Below are positions 31,414-43,539 of a stretch of DNA of 64,000 nt, piece after piece; position 1 is the stretch's first letter; every line of letters begins with the position of its first letter. Where the stretch lies: contig OY754467.1 in assembly GCA_963575645.1 (NCBI GenBank), forward strand, positions 36,887,108 through 36,951,107, given 5' to 3'. The DNA comes from Xanthostigma xanthostigma (Eukaryota > Arthropoda > Insecta > Raphidioptera > Raphidiidae). The translations under genes were made by a program, and so were the position numbers. The notes under the pieces are model-generated. The model had not been told where the DNA came from. It did not search any database and worked only from the letters and a program-made list of their open reading frames with translations.

Positions 31414-31600
31414 TTTTATTCGACCGTTTTATAATTCCCCTTTTATTATTATATAAAACAACATTATAAGAGATATATTCTTTTACGCATGCGCCGATGT
31501 TCCCCAAAAACAATAGGCCACTTTATATTTGCATATCAAACATCCTCCCAAAATTTGGTTTTAATCCGCTCATCCGTGGTGTCGGAATGGTAAGAAATGT
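31414..31600 (-). repeat. Right arm of the satellite-bearing element
   Basis: Inverted match to 28040-28250: TACGCATGCGCCGATGTTC, then CAAACATCCTCCCAAAATTTGG, CCGCTCATCCG and GTCGGAATGG. The arms lie on opposite sides of the satellite, so the satellite sits inside a foldback-like element. Confidence 0.65.
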
Positions 31601-32260
31601 CAAAAGTGACGTTTGCATTTGTCAAAGTATTATGTTCTAATAATTAGTTATTCAAATTGTTAACTCAGAAGGCGTTGCATTTTACAAATATTGAAACGGC
31701 ATCCGTTTTTGAACAAATGCTACCTTTTTATTTCATTATTGTAATAAATAATATTATCGACCAATTTTATTTTAAGACAGAACATACGCAATTTTTAAAT
31801 TGCCGTGTTAAACCGTGCAACAGAGAGAGATAACCGAAAGATGTTTGCCATCGGTTATATCAAATTGAATTTATTTCTATATAAATGTGTATGAAAAAAC
31901 TGTTTGGGCATTTTCTGTTGTACGAATCTTATGTAAAATTTTCTCCTCTTTCGTTTAAGACAGGTTTCGAACCGATCTGATTTAAATTGAGCGAGTTATA
32001 AGCGAAAAATTTCGTTTTTTCCTTATTGCTCCCCTCTGGGGTCAAAATTCAAAAATCGGCCGACGTTACGAGCTAAGTTACGCGGAGACGAATCGAACAA
32101 AAAAAATTTTTTTGAAATCGGTTAAGGCGTTTGGTCTGTACGCGTGACACAAAAAAACGTGACACACAGATTCACAGATTCACAGAATCACAGATTCACA
32201 GATTCACAGACAAAGCGAGTACATATAGGCGCTTTAGCTTACGCTATTCGCGCCTAAAAA
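31594..32260 (+). repeat. Dispersed repeat, copy 1 of three
   Basis: The repeat begins AAATGTCAAAAGTGACGTTTGC and continues to GGCGCTTTAGCTTACGCTATTCGCGCC. Sequence to about 32000 matches 57215-57610, and 31850-32260 matches 42035-42690 inverted. It includes TTCTCCTCTTTCGTTTAAGAC and AACCGATCTGATTTAAATTGAG. The plus-strand frame at 32131-32436 crosses its end and is not a gene. Confidence 0.7.
32159..32210. repeat. (GATTCACA) minisatellite
   Basis: About six copies of an 8-bp GATTCACA-type repeat. The inverted copy of this element at 42316 has only one, so the expansion happened here. Confidence 0.9.
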
Positions 32261-33035
32261 GTAATGGTTTCAATATATCTGGCCGCTCTAAGCCCGGACC
32301 TAATCGGCCTTATGGAAAGTCCGCCTCTGGAAATTACTCATCCGACCCTGATTTACTGCGATATGAAAGAGACGGTTCTAGTAATAAATGCTTCTATTTA
32401 CGATTTAGCATAACGTGCGCGGCTGTCAGTTTTTAGCGGCCACACCAGATCATATTATTATTTGTTAATGGGTTTGTTACGTAAGCTTCTGTGTGGCTCA
32501 ACAAAAACCTATTCACCACACATGTAATATACATTTTACACATACACACACTTAACCTTCAATTTCCTAATTTCTTATATTTGCCAACCTTGCGTCTAAT
32601 TGCGTTTATTGTTCTCTTGAATTCATATCACGTCTTCAGTTAACTCGAATCGCTACGACTGACTCACTCACTTACTCAATCACTGATTTAATTATATTAG
32701 CTATGGGCTATGTGCAAGGAGGCGGAGTTATACATTTTTCGATGCGAGCGTTTGTGGTAAGCACTAGGGGAAACTTCAACTTCAAATTTTCCATATGTCA
32801 GTGAGCAATGTTTTATTAAAAGTGAAAATCGTTACCTATAATTTTATGAAATTTTTTAATTACAAAGAAAACATGGGCAAAACTAAGCGATCTGGAAATG
32901 CTTGTTGTGTTCCGGGGTGTTGCGCTGATGGCGATTTAAGTAAAATCAAGACCATTAGCGCCATAATTTAACGTTCCGCTGTCAGTGTAAACATATTAAC
33001 ATCAGTTTTCCATATTACATTTTTTTTGACACATC
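32261..33035. other. no gene recognised
   Basis: Unclassified sequence with no exon supported. Confidence 0.4.
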
Positions 33036-33620
33036 ATGGCCAACTAAAGTTTTTGACTAATCACCTTAGAAACATGTCGCGATTTCCATAAAAAGTGAGT
33101 TCAATAATTCTCTATTACCCACTAGCGGCGCTAGTAGGCTTCGTGCACACAGCCTCCTAGTCAAGAACTGAGATTCATGAGAAAAATAGATCCAAGTCTC
33201 CAAAAAATATGTACAATAGCTTATTCGATTCGAAAAAATATTCCGAAAAAGACGTTTTTTTATTTTTTTCGCCGTCAAAAATTGCATTTGTTAACAAAAA
33301 ACGAAAAGACAAAAAAGCCCCGCAGAATGGCCAACAAAATTTTTTGACTAATCACCTTAGAAACATGTCGCGATTTCCATAAAAAGTGAGTTCAATAATT
33401 CTCTATTACCCACTAGCGGCGCTAGTAGGCTTCGTGCACACAGCCTCCTAGTCAAGAACTGAGATTCATGAGAAAAATAGATCCAAGTCTCCAAAAAATA
33501 TGTACAATAGCTTATTCGATTCGAAAAAATATTCCGAAAAAAACGTTTTTTTATTTTTTTCGCCGACAAAAATTGCATTTGTTAGCAAAAAACGAAAAGA
33601 CAAAAAACCCCGCAGATTTT
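33036..33620. repeat. 291-bp direct tandem duplication
   Basis: Two units start GGCCAACTAAAG/GGCCAACAAAAT (about 33038 and 33329). They share the same 73-codon reverse-strand frame (33066-33287 and 33357-33578), differing at two residues. Phrases include CTAGCGGCGCTAGTAGG, a short palindrome. Near identity over the full unit points to a recent duplication. Confidence 0.9.
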
Positions 33621-33829
33621 TGGCAATTACTCAAAAACTATTTAAGTGATAAGGGAAATTGAAAAAATGATTCTTAAAGAGGAGAAAATTTTCAATAAAA
33701 TAGTCCCACCTCCCTATCTCTATTATTTATAGTTTTAATTTAACGTTGAAAATAGGGTTCCGCGCGGTCGTGACAGCTCGAGCGCTCCGCCTGTTCAAAG
33801 AGTATTTAATTTTTTTATAGTATTAAATA
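33621..33829. other. no gene recognised
   Basis: Short spacer. Confidence 0.4.
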
Positions 33830-34190
33830 ACAATTAAAAAATTGGTTGTCTGTAAAGTCGGTTTACGGACGATAGTTTTACGTGATAACATATTCCGCTC
33901 GAATATCATATTTAATAATACAAAACCTAAATTTTAGTAGCTGTCAAACTTGGGCCGATCGTGCTTCTCTGTCGCTTATACTGCGCTCTCGCTTGCACGC
34001 ACAGGGTCAGGCGGAACGTTACGGCGTTACACTTTTTCGTGCGTGCAGCTAGTATTTCATCAATTTATAAGACGTCAAAAATCTGTAGGTATAAATTATG
34101 GTGTCATCTTAACACTAACAAGAAAAAAGTTCTGTTGAATTTTTTTTTAAATTTATTTTTTAAAAAGGGGCTGTCGTTAACTAAATAATT
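33830..34190. mobile_element. MITE-like repeat, TTGGTTGTCTGTAAAGTCGG family, copy 1
   Basis: The repeat contains TTGGTTGTCTGTAAAGTCGG and GGACGATAGTTTTACGTGATAAC, later CACGCACAGGGTCAGGCGG and TTTATAAGACGTCAAAAA. The second copy (57088-57780) has the same ends but is split by an unrelated repeat. The boundaries are approximate. Confidence 0.6.
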
Positions 34191-34409
34191 TTTTTCGAAA
34201 AATCGTGTCCATTGAAAACAACAAAAAATGCTTAAATAATTGCCTATATATTTTTTTCTTCATGGAGCCCTTTTTACATATTATTGTATATACCTAACAA
34301 GATCACGTTATAAAAGTTTTTAAAAATTGTTTAGTTTGTTTATTATAATTTTTTAAAGTTAACAAAAAAATTAAAAATTCGCATTTTTTAAATGTTTTGT
34401 TAACTTTAA

Positions 34410-34760
34410 AAATCCGTAACATGCTACGCACATTAACAGTTCTAATATAAAACAAGCGTCCGCTACCGGTGCGTTTGTACAGCACAATATGAGAACTGTC
34501 GCATACAACACGGTATGACAACTAGGCTGTCAGATAGAGCCACGAGGTACAATACAGTTCAGTAGTTCATCTGAGCTCATTGCAATTACACGCTTAGTTG
34601 GCAAACTGACCACGACCTTTGTCGACATACAGTTTTCTAACAGCTAAGCGGGTAAAATCTTTGAGACTCGGTTCCTGTGATGGACGAACTATTTACATAC
34701 CTACAAGTTTGTATACAACCCTCGGTGCGCGAGTCCGACTCGCACTTGGCCGTTTTTTTT
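34410..34760 (-). mobile_element. Inverted partial copy of the CGGAACCC-family repeat
   Basis: Reverse-complement match to 21990-22330, including GCTACCGGTGCGTTTGTACAGC and GGTGCGCGAGTCCGACTCGC. The CGGAACCCTAAAAA end is absent. The frames at 34303-34521 and 34619-34834 are repeat-derived. Confidence 0.6.
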
Positions 34761-35280
34761 TTTGTTACGTCATTACTTCTATCTTTGAAAACCGGAGCTT
34801 AACCTTCCAAACGCTAGTCAAACGCTTTTACTAAATCGACTACTTCCTTATTCATTTTTAATAAATTAATGTTAACAAAAAAAAAAACTATTGAACATTC
34901 TTAATTAGCATTATTTGGAATAAAAATACAATTAAATTGTAATTTTGTTAGTAATTAGTAATTAGGTTCGCTTGCAGTGGCAAGTATAAGCAGCTAATAA
35001 AACATAAATATTATACAGGTACAGCGTAATATATTATAAGTATAACGTATAGCTCAAGGCCGCAGCACGTACTCTTCAATCATCAATGAAGCGTTCAGGT
35101 CGGAGCGCACTCGGAGCGTATATTGCGGTCCTTCTCTACACTGTGTATTGTAAACAGACTACCCGTGTAAACAAACTGCGTATAAAATTTACTGTACATA
35201 ATGTTAAAATATAGCACAGTCGATTCATTAATATTAATGTACTTGCTCATTCCTTCACTATCGACACCCTAAATAATAAT
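34761..35280. other. no gene recognised
   Basis: AT-rich stretch with one GC-richer patch around 35060-35120. No exon supported. Confidence 0.4.
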
Positions 35281-35285
35281 CATGT

Positions 35286-35523
35286 AGGACCGTGGGGTGT
35301 AGCGTAGTGGTGAGAGCACTAGACTCGCATTCGGGGGAGGTACCGGGATCGAATCCCGGCGGGCGCAGATGTGGCTGGGAGTTTTTCCTGCTGCCTCTCG
35401 CCGAGAAACGGTAATTCCTGTACCGGCCATCTTGTTGAGGTTTTCCATGGTTTCCCTCAATGATTCCAGATAAATATCGAGATGGTTCCTTATTCAATGC
35501 CATGGCCAAATACCCTTCAAACT
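35286..35523 (+). mobile_element. tRNA-derived SINE
   Basis: The head GTGTAGCGTAGTGGTGAGAGC resembles the D arm of alanine tRNA. The anticodon-loop-like CTCGCAT and the T arm CCGGGATCGAATCCCGG follow. The body reads CTCGCCGAGAAACGGTAATTCC, GAGGTTTTCCATGG, TTTCCCTCAATGATTCC and ATGGTTCCTTATTC, phrases that recur in SINEs of several insect orders. It is a good candidate for a full-length or nearly full-length copy. The target duplication was not identified. Confidence 0.8.
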
Positions 35524-36949
35524 CGTTTGCTCAAAAGTTGCCAACCTTATCCTAATGTCCTTAAAATGCCTTTATTCGCCGATTGCTTATAATTAAGTGG
35601 AAGTTTAAACATCTAGAAAATAACGGGAAGTGTGATAGATGGAAAATAGTAATGGTGCGAATGGCGTCTGTTATGACATAAAGTCGAGAAACGAACGTTA
35701 AACGCATTATTATTATAAAATGATAGTTCAAATTCAAATGAGATTTGCGTATTATAAAAATAGATGAGGTAAAGGACAAAAAAATGTATTATTTATATTT
35801 TTTTTTAATTTTAAACTACCAAAATTCGGATTTTTGTAAAAAGAAAACTGTTGTAGATTTTCTCGATGATGACACATTTCCGACCCCCAAGTGATAGATG
35901 TTAAATCATTCCAAATTATGGGCATAGTTTCTTCTTCTGAGAGGAATACGAGCAATTACCGGTCACCGGTATAATCCGTTAAGTGTGAACAAATACATCG
36001 TATGCCTTCGCGCTTCAAGTATAATAATATGTCTATTATTTTATTAATCCATAGAGAAAATGTGCGCGGATTCTAATTTACGTGAAGGTCGAACGTGATT
36101 CGATTTCCGATAAACAAATTATTGCAGACACTAAAAAATTTAACGATGGAATCATCCATATATTTATTTTAGAATTGATTGTTGAACCCTTAAGACTTCC
36201 GCACTCTTTAACTTGAATGCTTTCTCTTCGCCCAAAAACGGTATTTTTAATGCTCAAAAACGTCAAATGAAGAATTAAGATTCACACTACAGGAAATATC
36301 ATTGAAGTCTGATTTACAACTCACATAAATTTCAAAGAAATAAAGTTGGTTTTCAAAAAAAAAAAAAAAACGGTAACCAAAATAAACAGACCTGGTTCCT
36401 CACAAAGAAAATCCCAACTATTAGCTTGGTACGTAACGGCAGCACCGCCTACTGTTCGTTAATTTTTCATGCCCTTATAACATGTCGAATAAGCATTTTT
36501 CAAATAACTGTAATAATATAATTAAACGAAATCTTTATCGAAATTTTTATACCCAGTTATAAGGAGATATAGTGCTTGTGTTGTTGCACTGGAAAAACAT
36601 ATTGCGTTAATTTAATTATTATTTGAAAAAATGTATAAAGCACAAATACATTACTCGGTGTTTACTTCCACAAGGACAACTAGCGCTGCTAGCGGACAAT
36701 AGAGCGGAATTGAACAGCCCTGTTATTATTATTGTTTTAAACCGCGAAGATTCTTAAGGAACGATATGGCAAGGAGCGCGACGAAAACGACATCTAACGG
36801 CCACATGTAATCATATATATTAATACGCTAAGGTTAAAGATGTTTGCCTCCCTTTTTAGAAAAAGCCACACAATTTCTCCACATAAATTATATATCATTT
36901 TACAGATAATTGCTTGCTCTACTGACATCGACAACTAAAAAATTTATTA
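35524..36949. other. no gene recognised
   Basis: AT-rich, with several short minus-strand frames lacking any domain. No terminal repeat found. Confidence 0.4.
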
Positions 36950-37290
36950 TTGCTTTTGTTTTTGTAAATTAATTAAAATACAGCAACGCTGAACAACGTC
37001 TGCCATCTGACGGTTTTAATTTTGAAACAACGTCAACACTTCGATCTGTCATCTGACCTTCATATTGTAATACAACAGACACAATACTGCATACTGCCAT
37101 CTAAGGGCTTTAATTTTGAAACAGCGAGCAACGCTGAACAACGTCACAGCAATGCTGCATGATGCCATCTGACGGCTTAGCTCAACGCTTTTGCTACTTG
37201 CGCCTCTATATGACAATTTTAGTAAAATATTTCTTCGATCTGTCATCTGAGGTTCATATTGTAATACAACAAAAAGAAGAACGTTATAAG
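36950..37290. repeat. Degenerate tandem repeat with GCCATCTGACGG phrases
   Basis: The phrases TGCCATCTGACGG-TTTTAATTTTGAAAC, CAACGCTGAACAACGTC and TTCGATCTGTCATCTGA each recur two or three times with insertions. It looks like an old, scrambled duplication. Confidence 0.6.
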
Positions 37291-37499
37291 CAGTGTGCAA
37301 AATTAGAAACGAATTGAATACCTGGAATCATATTTAAAAAATAATTTTGTAAAGTGATAATTATTATACTTATTTAGTGCGAATAATTCGCACAGGTCAC
37401 TCAAGTCATACTCTATAACCGTTGCGTGATTTGTTGCTTATTTAGTCTACAGCTCACGCTGCGGTCGATTCTATACTCCGTATATACTGTGATAATACA

Positions 37500-37722
37500 T
37501 CCCATCGAAAACATCAATGTGAAAAAGGGCGCCGAGTACAATATTCATTACAAAAAGAATTGAGATTTAAAAGAGTGCCAAGTTTTCACTTGTCAAGTTT
37601 TCGTGTTTTATATTATGATTTATACCTAAACTTCATGTTTATACGTGTGAAAACTTGGCACCCTTTTAGATCTCAATTCTTGGCCCCCTTTTTCACATTT
37701 ATGTTTTTGATGGGTTTCATTA
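37500..37722. repeat. Foldback repeat
   Basis: Inverted arms of about 65-70 bp: CCCATCGAAAACATCAATGTG and GAGATTTAAAAGAGTGCCAAG on the left, their complements on the right (CTTGGCACCCTTTTAGATC and CACATTTATGTTTTTGATGGG). Confidence 0.75.
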
Positions 37723-39160
37723 CTTTTTGTAAAGATTATATTATTTATCATTCAAAAGTGATTTGTAAAATTAATCTTTTTTCCGGTACCTATAGTTTTC
37801 CTTTTCGAAAGGCGTGTTAATAAAAATCGATTGCTTAGAAAATATTAATTCAAATCCTAAAAGTTCACTGTTTTCTGATTTTTTCCTTGGTATACACACA
37901 ATTGCCTAGCTGGACGACAAATTTCAACTTTCTAGGGCATCTGGAAGTGGGTTAGGTTTTTGATCTATATGTCAGTGTGTCAGTCAGTCAGTGATAAAAA
38001 TGCTAATTTTTAGACTTTAATATCTCAATAACCGTTTGAGCTGTATTTATGAAATGTGAGGTTCTAGTTAATCTAAGAGGTCTTAATAAAAAAACAGTTG
38101 TGTGGTTTTAAGAAACCACGACGCAAGTGAAACTTTTATTGGATTGTAGGCGTTGGATTGTAGACACTTATCCATCACGATTAATTATAAACAACAATAT
38201 TCACATGAATACACGAATAAAAACATGTAAACACTGTACAGCACTTGCCCGCATGACAGACTGACTATGTGTTATACCATACTACACGGTCATAGCTGAT
38301 GCTAACCATGGGCGCCGCCATATTGGCCTTGGCTGCTTTACCGAGCGCCTACTCCGAACTCCTTTCATTTTGCCTCTACTCCGCGTCCGCCTGTAATGCG
38401 ACATGCAACAGACGGCCAGAAAAATTCGGGGCGATAGAATAAAAGTTTCACTTTAAACACTTTAATAAACCAAATTTCATGTGTTTGTTAAATAGATGAG
38501 TTATTAAGGGATCAAAAGTGGCTCCAAATTGTTTGTGGATTATAACACAAAGCTGTTGCTTCCTTTTTCTTTGTTGAACCTGGCTTGACACACTGCCGCG
38601 TGTCTAGATTACGCTTTTAATGACTACAACTCTGCGGTTTAAATATTAACTTCAAACAAATCGTATGTACGAGTAAATGATAGTTATCAACGGTTCTATT
38701 TCGGTTCTTTGAAGATATCAATGGATTTGAATATGTGTTAATACAAGAGTATCTTGTGACAGAAACTCTCTGTATATAATTCCAATGCATATACACAATA
38801 CGTACCGAATGCATCCCGCATGTGCAGCGCTAACTCGGGCACTCGGAAGCTCAAAGAAAACTCTCAAAACTAGGTCGACTACTTTTCCTATTCAAACACA
38901 CAATATCCATACCGCAGCTCGTGTTTTTTTTTCTCACCAGGACTGTTCAAACTATTTACAACTAAGGGCGTATAAAGAGTGGGGGGGGGGTAAAATTATA
39001 ATAATCTTAACAATATTTCGAGCCTGATGATAAACTTGTAAACGTGTCCTATTACACATCAAGATTTCGTACTAAAAGTACCGGAACACTAACTTTTAAC
39101 CTTAATTTTTGAGAAGACATTTTAACCTTCTTAGGGGTTATTTTTGGAAAAAAAGTAATT
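37723..39160. other. no gene recognised
   Basis: Includes CAGTCAGTCAGTG (37980), a common repeat-tail motif, and a CCGCCATATTGG stretch at 38318. No exon could be supported. Confidence 0.4.
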
Positions 39161-40035
39161 TATGTCCTTCCCCAGAGTTCAAACTATCTCCGTATTAAAT
39201 TTTATCACAATAGGACCAGCGGTCTGGCCATGAAAGCGTAACTTTATACAATATTACGACCCTCACTTCATCCCCATAGGGGTTGCATTTTGAAAAAAAA
39301 GTAGCTTACGCCCTTCCTCAGGCCTCAAATTATCCCCATGTAAAATTTCGTCATAATCGGCCTAGCGGTTTGGTCCTGAAAGCGTAACAGACAGACAAAC
39401 AGCCATAGTTAGTTTTGCATTTATAACATTAGTATCAGCATTGCCAGACGTCCCGATTTTGGCGGGACGTCCCGATTTTTAAATCAAAATTAAATGTCCC
39501 GCGCGGGACAGGCTCAATCCCGCTTTTCGGGGATAACTTTAAAAGAAGTTAAATCTTCACAGAAATATCATGAATAATATAAGTATAATTCAAAATTCTT
39601 ATAAATAATTAGTCTTTTATTGTAAGTTGCAATTTGTAACGCTCACTCCACAGACTATTGTTTGAAACGCCATATTTTTCTAATGAATAAAACTTTTTTG
39701 ATTTTGATTTGTTTTTTTTTTTTTTTTTTTTTTATTCTGAAGACGAATAAGACTCAACTATTTAACGATAGGATAAATCTGATTTAAAATATTATATTTT
39801 TATTAAAATACATTTTCTATGGCTATTTTTGCTATCTATTGTCAAGTAAACGTAATTTTAATTCAAATAAAAAGATATACCTACCTATAGGTATTTGAAA
39901 ACTTCTGATTATACTTATACGTTTTTTTACTAATGTCCCGCTTTCGACGAAAGAATCCCGCTGTTTTCACTCAAAGAGTTCCAAAATCCCGACTTGGCAA
40001 TAAAAAAAACTGGCAACGCTGATTAGTATGGATAA
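39161..40035 (+). repeat. Retroposon tail interrupted by a hAT element
   Basis: Two tandem ~140-bp phrases (TCAAACTATCTCCGTATTAAAT..., TCAAATTATCCCCATGTAAAAT...) end in GAAAGCGTAACAGACAGAC and TTTATAACATTAGTATGGAT. This is typical of RTE-like 3' ends in insects. The hAT element at 39436-40021 is inserted in the last ATTAGTAT. Confidence 0.65.
39436..40021. mobile_element. hAT-type MITE with 8-bp target duplication
   Basis: CAGCATTGCCAG (39436) and CTGGCAACGCTG (ending 40021) are TIRs with one mismatch, a standard hAT pattern. ATTAGTAT is duplicated exactly at 39428-39435 and 40022-40029. The interior has CGTCCCGATTTTGGCGGG near the left and AATCCCGACTTGG near the right. Confidence 0.9.
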
Positions 40036-40197
40036 AAAGATAACAAGGTTACAACTATTATAAAAAATAAAAAACTATAGGTACATTCAATTCATTTAAA
40101 ACAAAACTACAACGTAAAAATTAATAGCCATTGTGGGTCGAACTAGTTGCTAGGGACCTTCGTATTATTATCATGTCGCTCTAAGCGGCCAGCTCAT

Positions 40198-40690
40198 CAA
40201 CACTTCGTATCCCGCTTATATACCTCTCGTGGAAAGTACGTCACTCATTTGTGAACGCGTTTGTGTAACGTATTTGTGTCACTAATTTTCGTTTCACTGA
40301 TTTTACTCTCCAAATCGTGGATGCGTCGCTTAAGAGTTTCGTTTCAATATTACTGAAAAATGTCCGTATTTGTTTTGTACCTCTTGTGGAAAGTACGTCA
40401 CTCATTTGTGAACGCGTTTGTATAACGTATTTGTGTCAATAATTTTCGTTTCACTGATTTTACTCTCCAAATCGTGGATGCGCCGTTTAAGAGTTTCGTT
40501 TCAATATTATACTGAAATATGTTCGTATTTGTTTTGTACCTCTTGTGGGAAGTACGTCAATCATTTGTGAACGCGTTTGTGTAACGTATTTGTGTCACTA
40601 ATTTTCGTTTCACTGATTTTACTCTCCAAATCGTCGATGCGCCGCTTAAGAGTTTAATACTGAAATTACAGAACAATGTCCGAATTTGTT
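40198..40690. repeat. Tandem repeat, about 158 bp, three units
   Basis: Units around 40215, 40375 and 40535 share TACCTCTTGTGGAAAGTACG, TCATTTGTGAACGCG and TTTACTCTCCAAATCG. Similarity is high throughout, so the expansion is fairly young. Confidence 0.85.
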
Positions 40691-41490
40691 TTGTGACCAC
40701 ATGCTTGTAAGTAAAGCACGGCCGTCGTGTTCACAGCGCTTGGAAAAGCTGAAGTTGCAACAGAGCGAAAAATGACTAGAGAGATGTTTTACCACTTGTC
40801 AGCACATGTACGTGTATATTGTACAAAAACAGTCCGCGCCGTCCTGGTAATAGCTTAAATGGCCATCCGTTTCTTTGCAAATATGAAATGCACGTCTTCA
40901 AATCTCGCCCAGCTTTCTTTTCGAAGGTGCAGACACCAGGGATGTAGATATAGAAAAAAACAAACGCTAGTGAAAAGATATTAGTTATCGGCGTAACTAG
41001 TAGTCTAAGTTATTCATGGCGTGTCATGACTTAGCCTACAAGTTGCGCCCATAATTTTATTCAACAATTGCGCGTTATTCATGTTTTAATTATAATGAGA
41101 TGTTGTAAATATCTATTTATTTCTTTAAAAAAAAAACTGTCAATACTAACAGCACCAAACAGCACGATTCAATGTTTTGGTTTGAGGTTATCCGGTTATG
41201 AATAAACTCCATGTCGAAAACATTCGGTCTCTCAATTTTAGTCTCAATGGGTAACAACGGAGTTGTTGTTACCTACTATTTCGTTACGACTCAGAAAATA
41301 GTTACGTTTATTTTCATTACTCCACAATGGCCGAGCTAGTAGGAATCTTCATTGAGTTATGACAAGTAATTGTCACCAGTCGGTAAATGGCTATTTAGGG
41401 TTCGGTTTTTAGGCATGATAAAACATGAATAACGCGCATGAGTTGAATAAACATACTTATATTTGTATTACATAATTTTATTATATCTAA
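40691..41490. other. no gene recognised
   Basis: No exon, RNA gene or repeat boundary supported. Confidence 0.4.
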
Positions 41491-41492
41491 AG

Positions 41493-41600
41493 GTCGCTGC
41501 ACACGAGGCTAGAAAGGCTGCTATAGATTCCTAGCTACAGATTTGCCTACTAGTTTTTTAGCGCTGGTTTTTTTTATTGCTGGCTACGTAAACAAGCAAA
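41493..41600 (+). mobile_element. Left end of a GCTGCACACGAGGCTAG element
   Basis: TAAAGGTCGCTGCACACGAGGCTAG, the PIF/Harbinger-type end also seen at 15043 and 16345. The body is lost after about 100 bp, where the transposase remnant starts. Confidence 0.65.
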
Positions 41601-41601
41601 A

Positions 41602-41823
41602 TTGCCGTATATGAATTATTTTCTTTGAGGGTATGTGAAGTCATTGGTTTATGCTGATAAACCAGAAACAATAGAAGCTTTGGAAGCCAACATGACTCCT
41701 GTTATGGATAAAATAAGGCCTGAATTATTCGAAAAAGTGGTCCAAAATTGGTCTGATCGAATGCGGTTCCTCAAAGCTAGTCATAGTGGACATATTATGT
41801 CGGAAATTATTTTTAAAACTTAA
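41602..41823 (+). pseudogene. Tc1/mariner-type transposase C-terminal remnant
   Basis: A frame with one premature stop (41626-41628) reads LPYMNYFL, stop, GYVKSLVYADKPETIEALEA and later KVVQNWSDRMRFLKAS, ending EIIFKT. The usual family segment is DYFLWGYVKS; the tryptophan codon TGG has become TGA. This is the last DDE segment and C-terminus of an insect mariner-type transposase with the rest missing. Family assignment is from motif memory. Confidence 0.75.
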
Positions 41824-42055
41824 ATGTCATAAAATTATCTTTCAAATAAAAAAAAATTGCTTTAATTTTAATTTAATTAACTGTTTATTTCTATTTAAAG
41901 TTCTGTCACTCTAAAAAAAAAACACCCGATACATGACCAGAATTATATAATTTTTCGCCTTTTGAGCTATTCTGTCCATGTAGGTAAACGATTATTAATT
42001 ATTAGGTGAAATGCGTACTTATATTTTTAATTTTTTAGGCGCGAATAGCGTATAT

Positions 42056-42077
42056 AATAATAATAATAATAATAAAT
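42056..42077. repeat. (TAA)n microsatellite
   Basis: About seven TAA repeats forming the LINE tail. Confidence 0.95.
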
Positions 42078-42300
42078 TTTTTATTGTACATAATAAAACG
42101 TACAAAAGGCACGGTTCAACTTTAAGTTGATCTTCCACCTAGCCAAGTTACATGACAAAATTTTTACAAAATAAAAAAAAAATATACTAAAAAATATTAC
42201 AGTAACAGTTGTTCTGTCAGTAGTTTATTATAAATAAATTTTGAAAAATTGTTCTTATTATAATTTTTAACATGAGCAGGCAGATCATTCCACATATTGG
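42056..42300 (-). mobile_element. 5'-truncated LINE (CR1/Jockey-like) with (TAA)n tail
   Basis: On the minus strand the sequence ends ATGTACAATAAAAAATTTATTATTATTATT, a (TTA)n/(TAA)n tail typical of insect CR1- and Jockey-like LINEs. It is inserted in a repeat whose uninterrupted form is at 31594-32260. Only 3' UTR-like sequence is present. Confidence 0.6.
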
Positions 42301-42690
42301 ATGCAACGTATGTACTCGCTTTGTCTGTGAATCTGTATGTCACGCTTTTTTGTGGATTGTGTACAGCTCAAACGCCTTAACCGATTTTAAAAACTTTTTT
42401 TGTTCGATTCGTCTCCGGGTAACTTAAATCCTAACGTCGCCCGATTTTTGAATTTTTGCTCCAGAGGGGAGCAATTTAGAAAAAACGCAGTTTTTCGGCT
42501 TATAACTCGCTCAATTTAAATCAGATCGGTTCGAAACCTGTCTTAAACGAAAGAGGAGAAAATTTTACATAAATTTCGTACAACATAATTTGCCCAATCA
42601 GTTTTTTTATACACATTTATATAGAAATAAATTCAATCTGATATAACCGATAGAAAACATCTTTCGGCAGTAGTGCTGGCCCTATGTTTC

Positions 42691-43539
42691 ACGAACGGTC
42701 CTCATAGGTACAACGTTTTCTCAAAGTGGTGAGATTTTGCCGTTTATAAACGTTCCGCGACGACCCCTTTGTTACGACTACATCCCTGGCAGCCAATGCA
42801 TTGTTGCAGGTAGCGTTGCATATAAAATAAAGTGTCGATGAAAAAATATAGATATAATTTTTAACAATTCTTCAAATTTAAAGTACTATTACTGCATTTT
42901 GCACATGCATTTTTATTGGAAATTAATGGTTTTCGCACCGAGATTTCAATCAGTCTATTACATTTATTTTTATTCAAAGCATTGTTAAAAATAAACAATA
43001 AGTACGGCCGTTTGATTTTTGAACTCCTGAAGTACATGCGCTGCCGATAGCACGATATTGAAAATAATAATCATAAAAACAAATTGAAAGCCGGGATAGG
43101 CTGTATGATAATTTATCCATTAATGAAAAGAGATTATCAGGGTAGGTAATTCTCGCATCTCGATCATACTATTAATCTTAACCGATAAACAATTAAATTA
43201 AAAGTCCCGGACCTCCACCATATTCCAACCGGCACCTCCACCATAATGTGAATAAAATACCTAGTCGGCCAAAGTGTCTTTTTACATTATTTTACATGTG
43301 TGAGACTTTTCTTTGGCCGAGTGAATAGTCAACCATTTTGTATTTCTATAAAATTTCTACAGCTAAGTTGTTAGCAACCAGTTTGACAAGCTTTTATTTA
43401 ACTTCACCTGTTAATGTTAGCCAGTATGTTTAGGTCAAATATTGCAATCAAATTTCGACTATTTCTAATTAAGCTCGAGTTTAAATCTTAACATGGTATG
43501 TATTTAATATAGTATAACTGATATAATTGTAAATCTAAT
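42691..43539. other. no gene recognised
   Basis: No supported features; a short direct duplication of CCTCCACCAT occurs near 43215 and 43235. Confidence 0.4.

Larger units (their letters stand above)
42035..42690 (-). repeat. Dispersed repeat, copy 2 (inverted), interrupted by LINE
   Basis: Inverted relative of 31850-32260: CTTGTCTGTGAATC, AACGCCTTAACCGATTTTAAA, TTCGATTCGTCTCCG and CAGATCGGTTCGAAACC all match. The inner part is split by the LINE fragment at 42056-42300. Confidence 0.7.

Noticed and set aside
32131-32436. 101-codon frame as an exon
   Set aside because: Its first half is a GATTCACA minisatellite inside a dispersed repeat.
42056-42300. TAA run as a plain microsatellite
   Set aside because: The adjacent sequence is the 3' end of a LINE on the minus strand, so the run is its tail.
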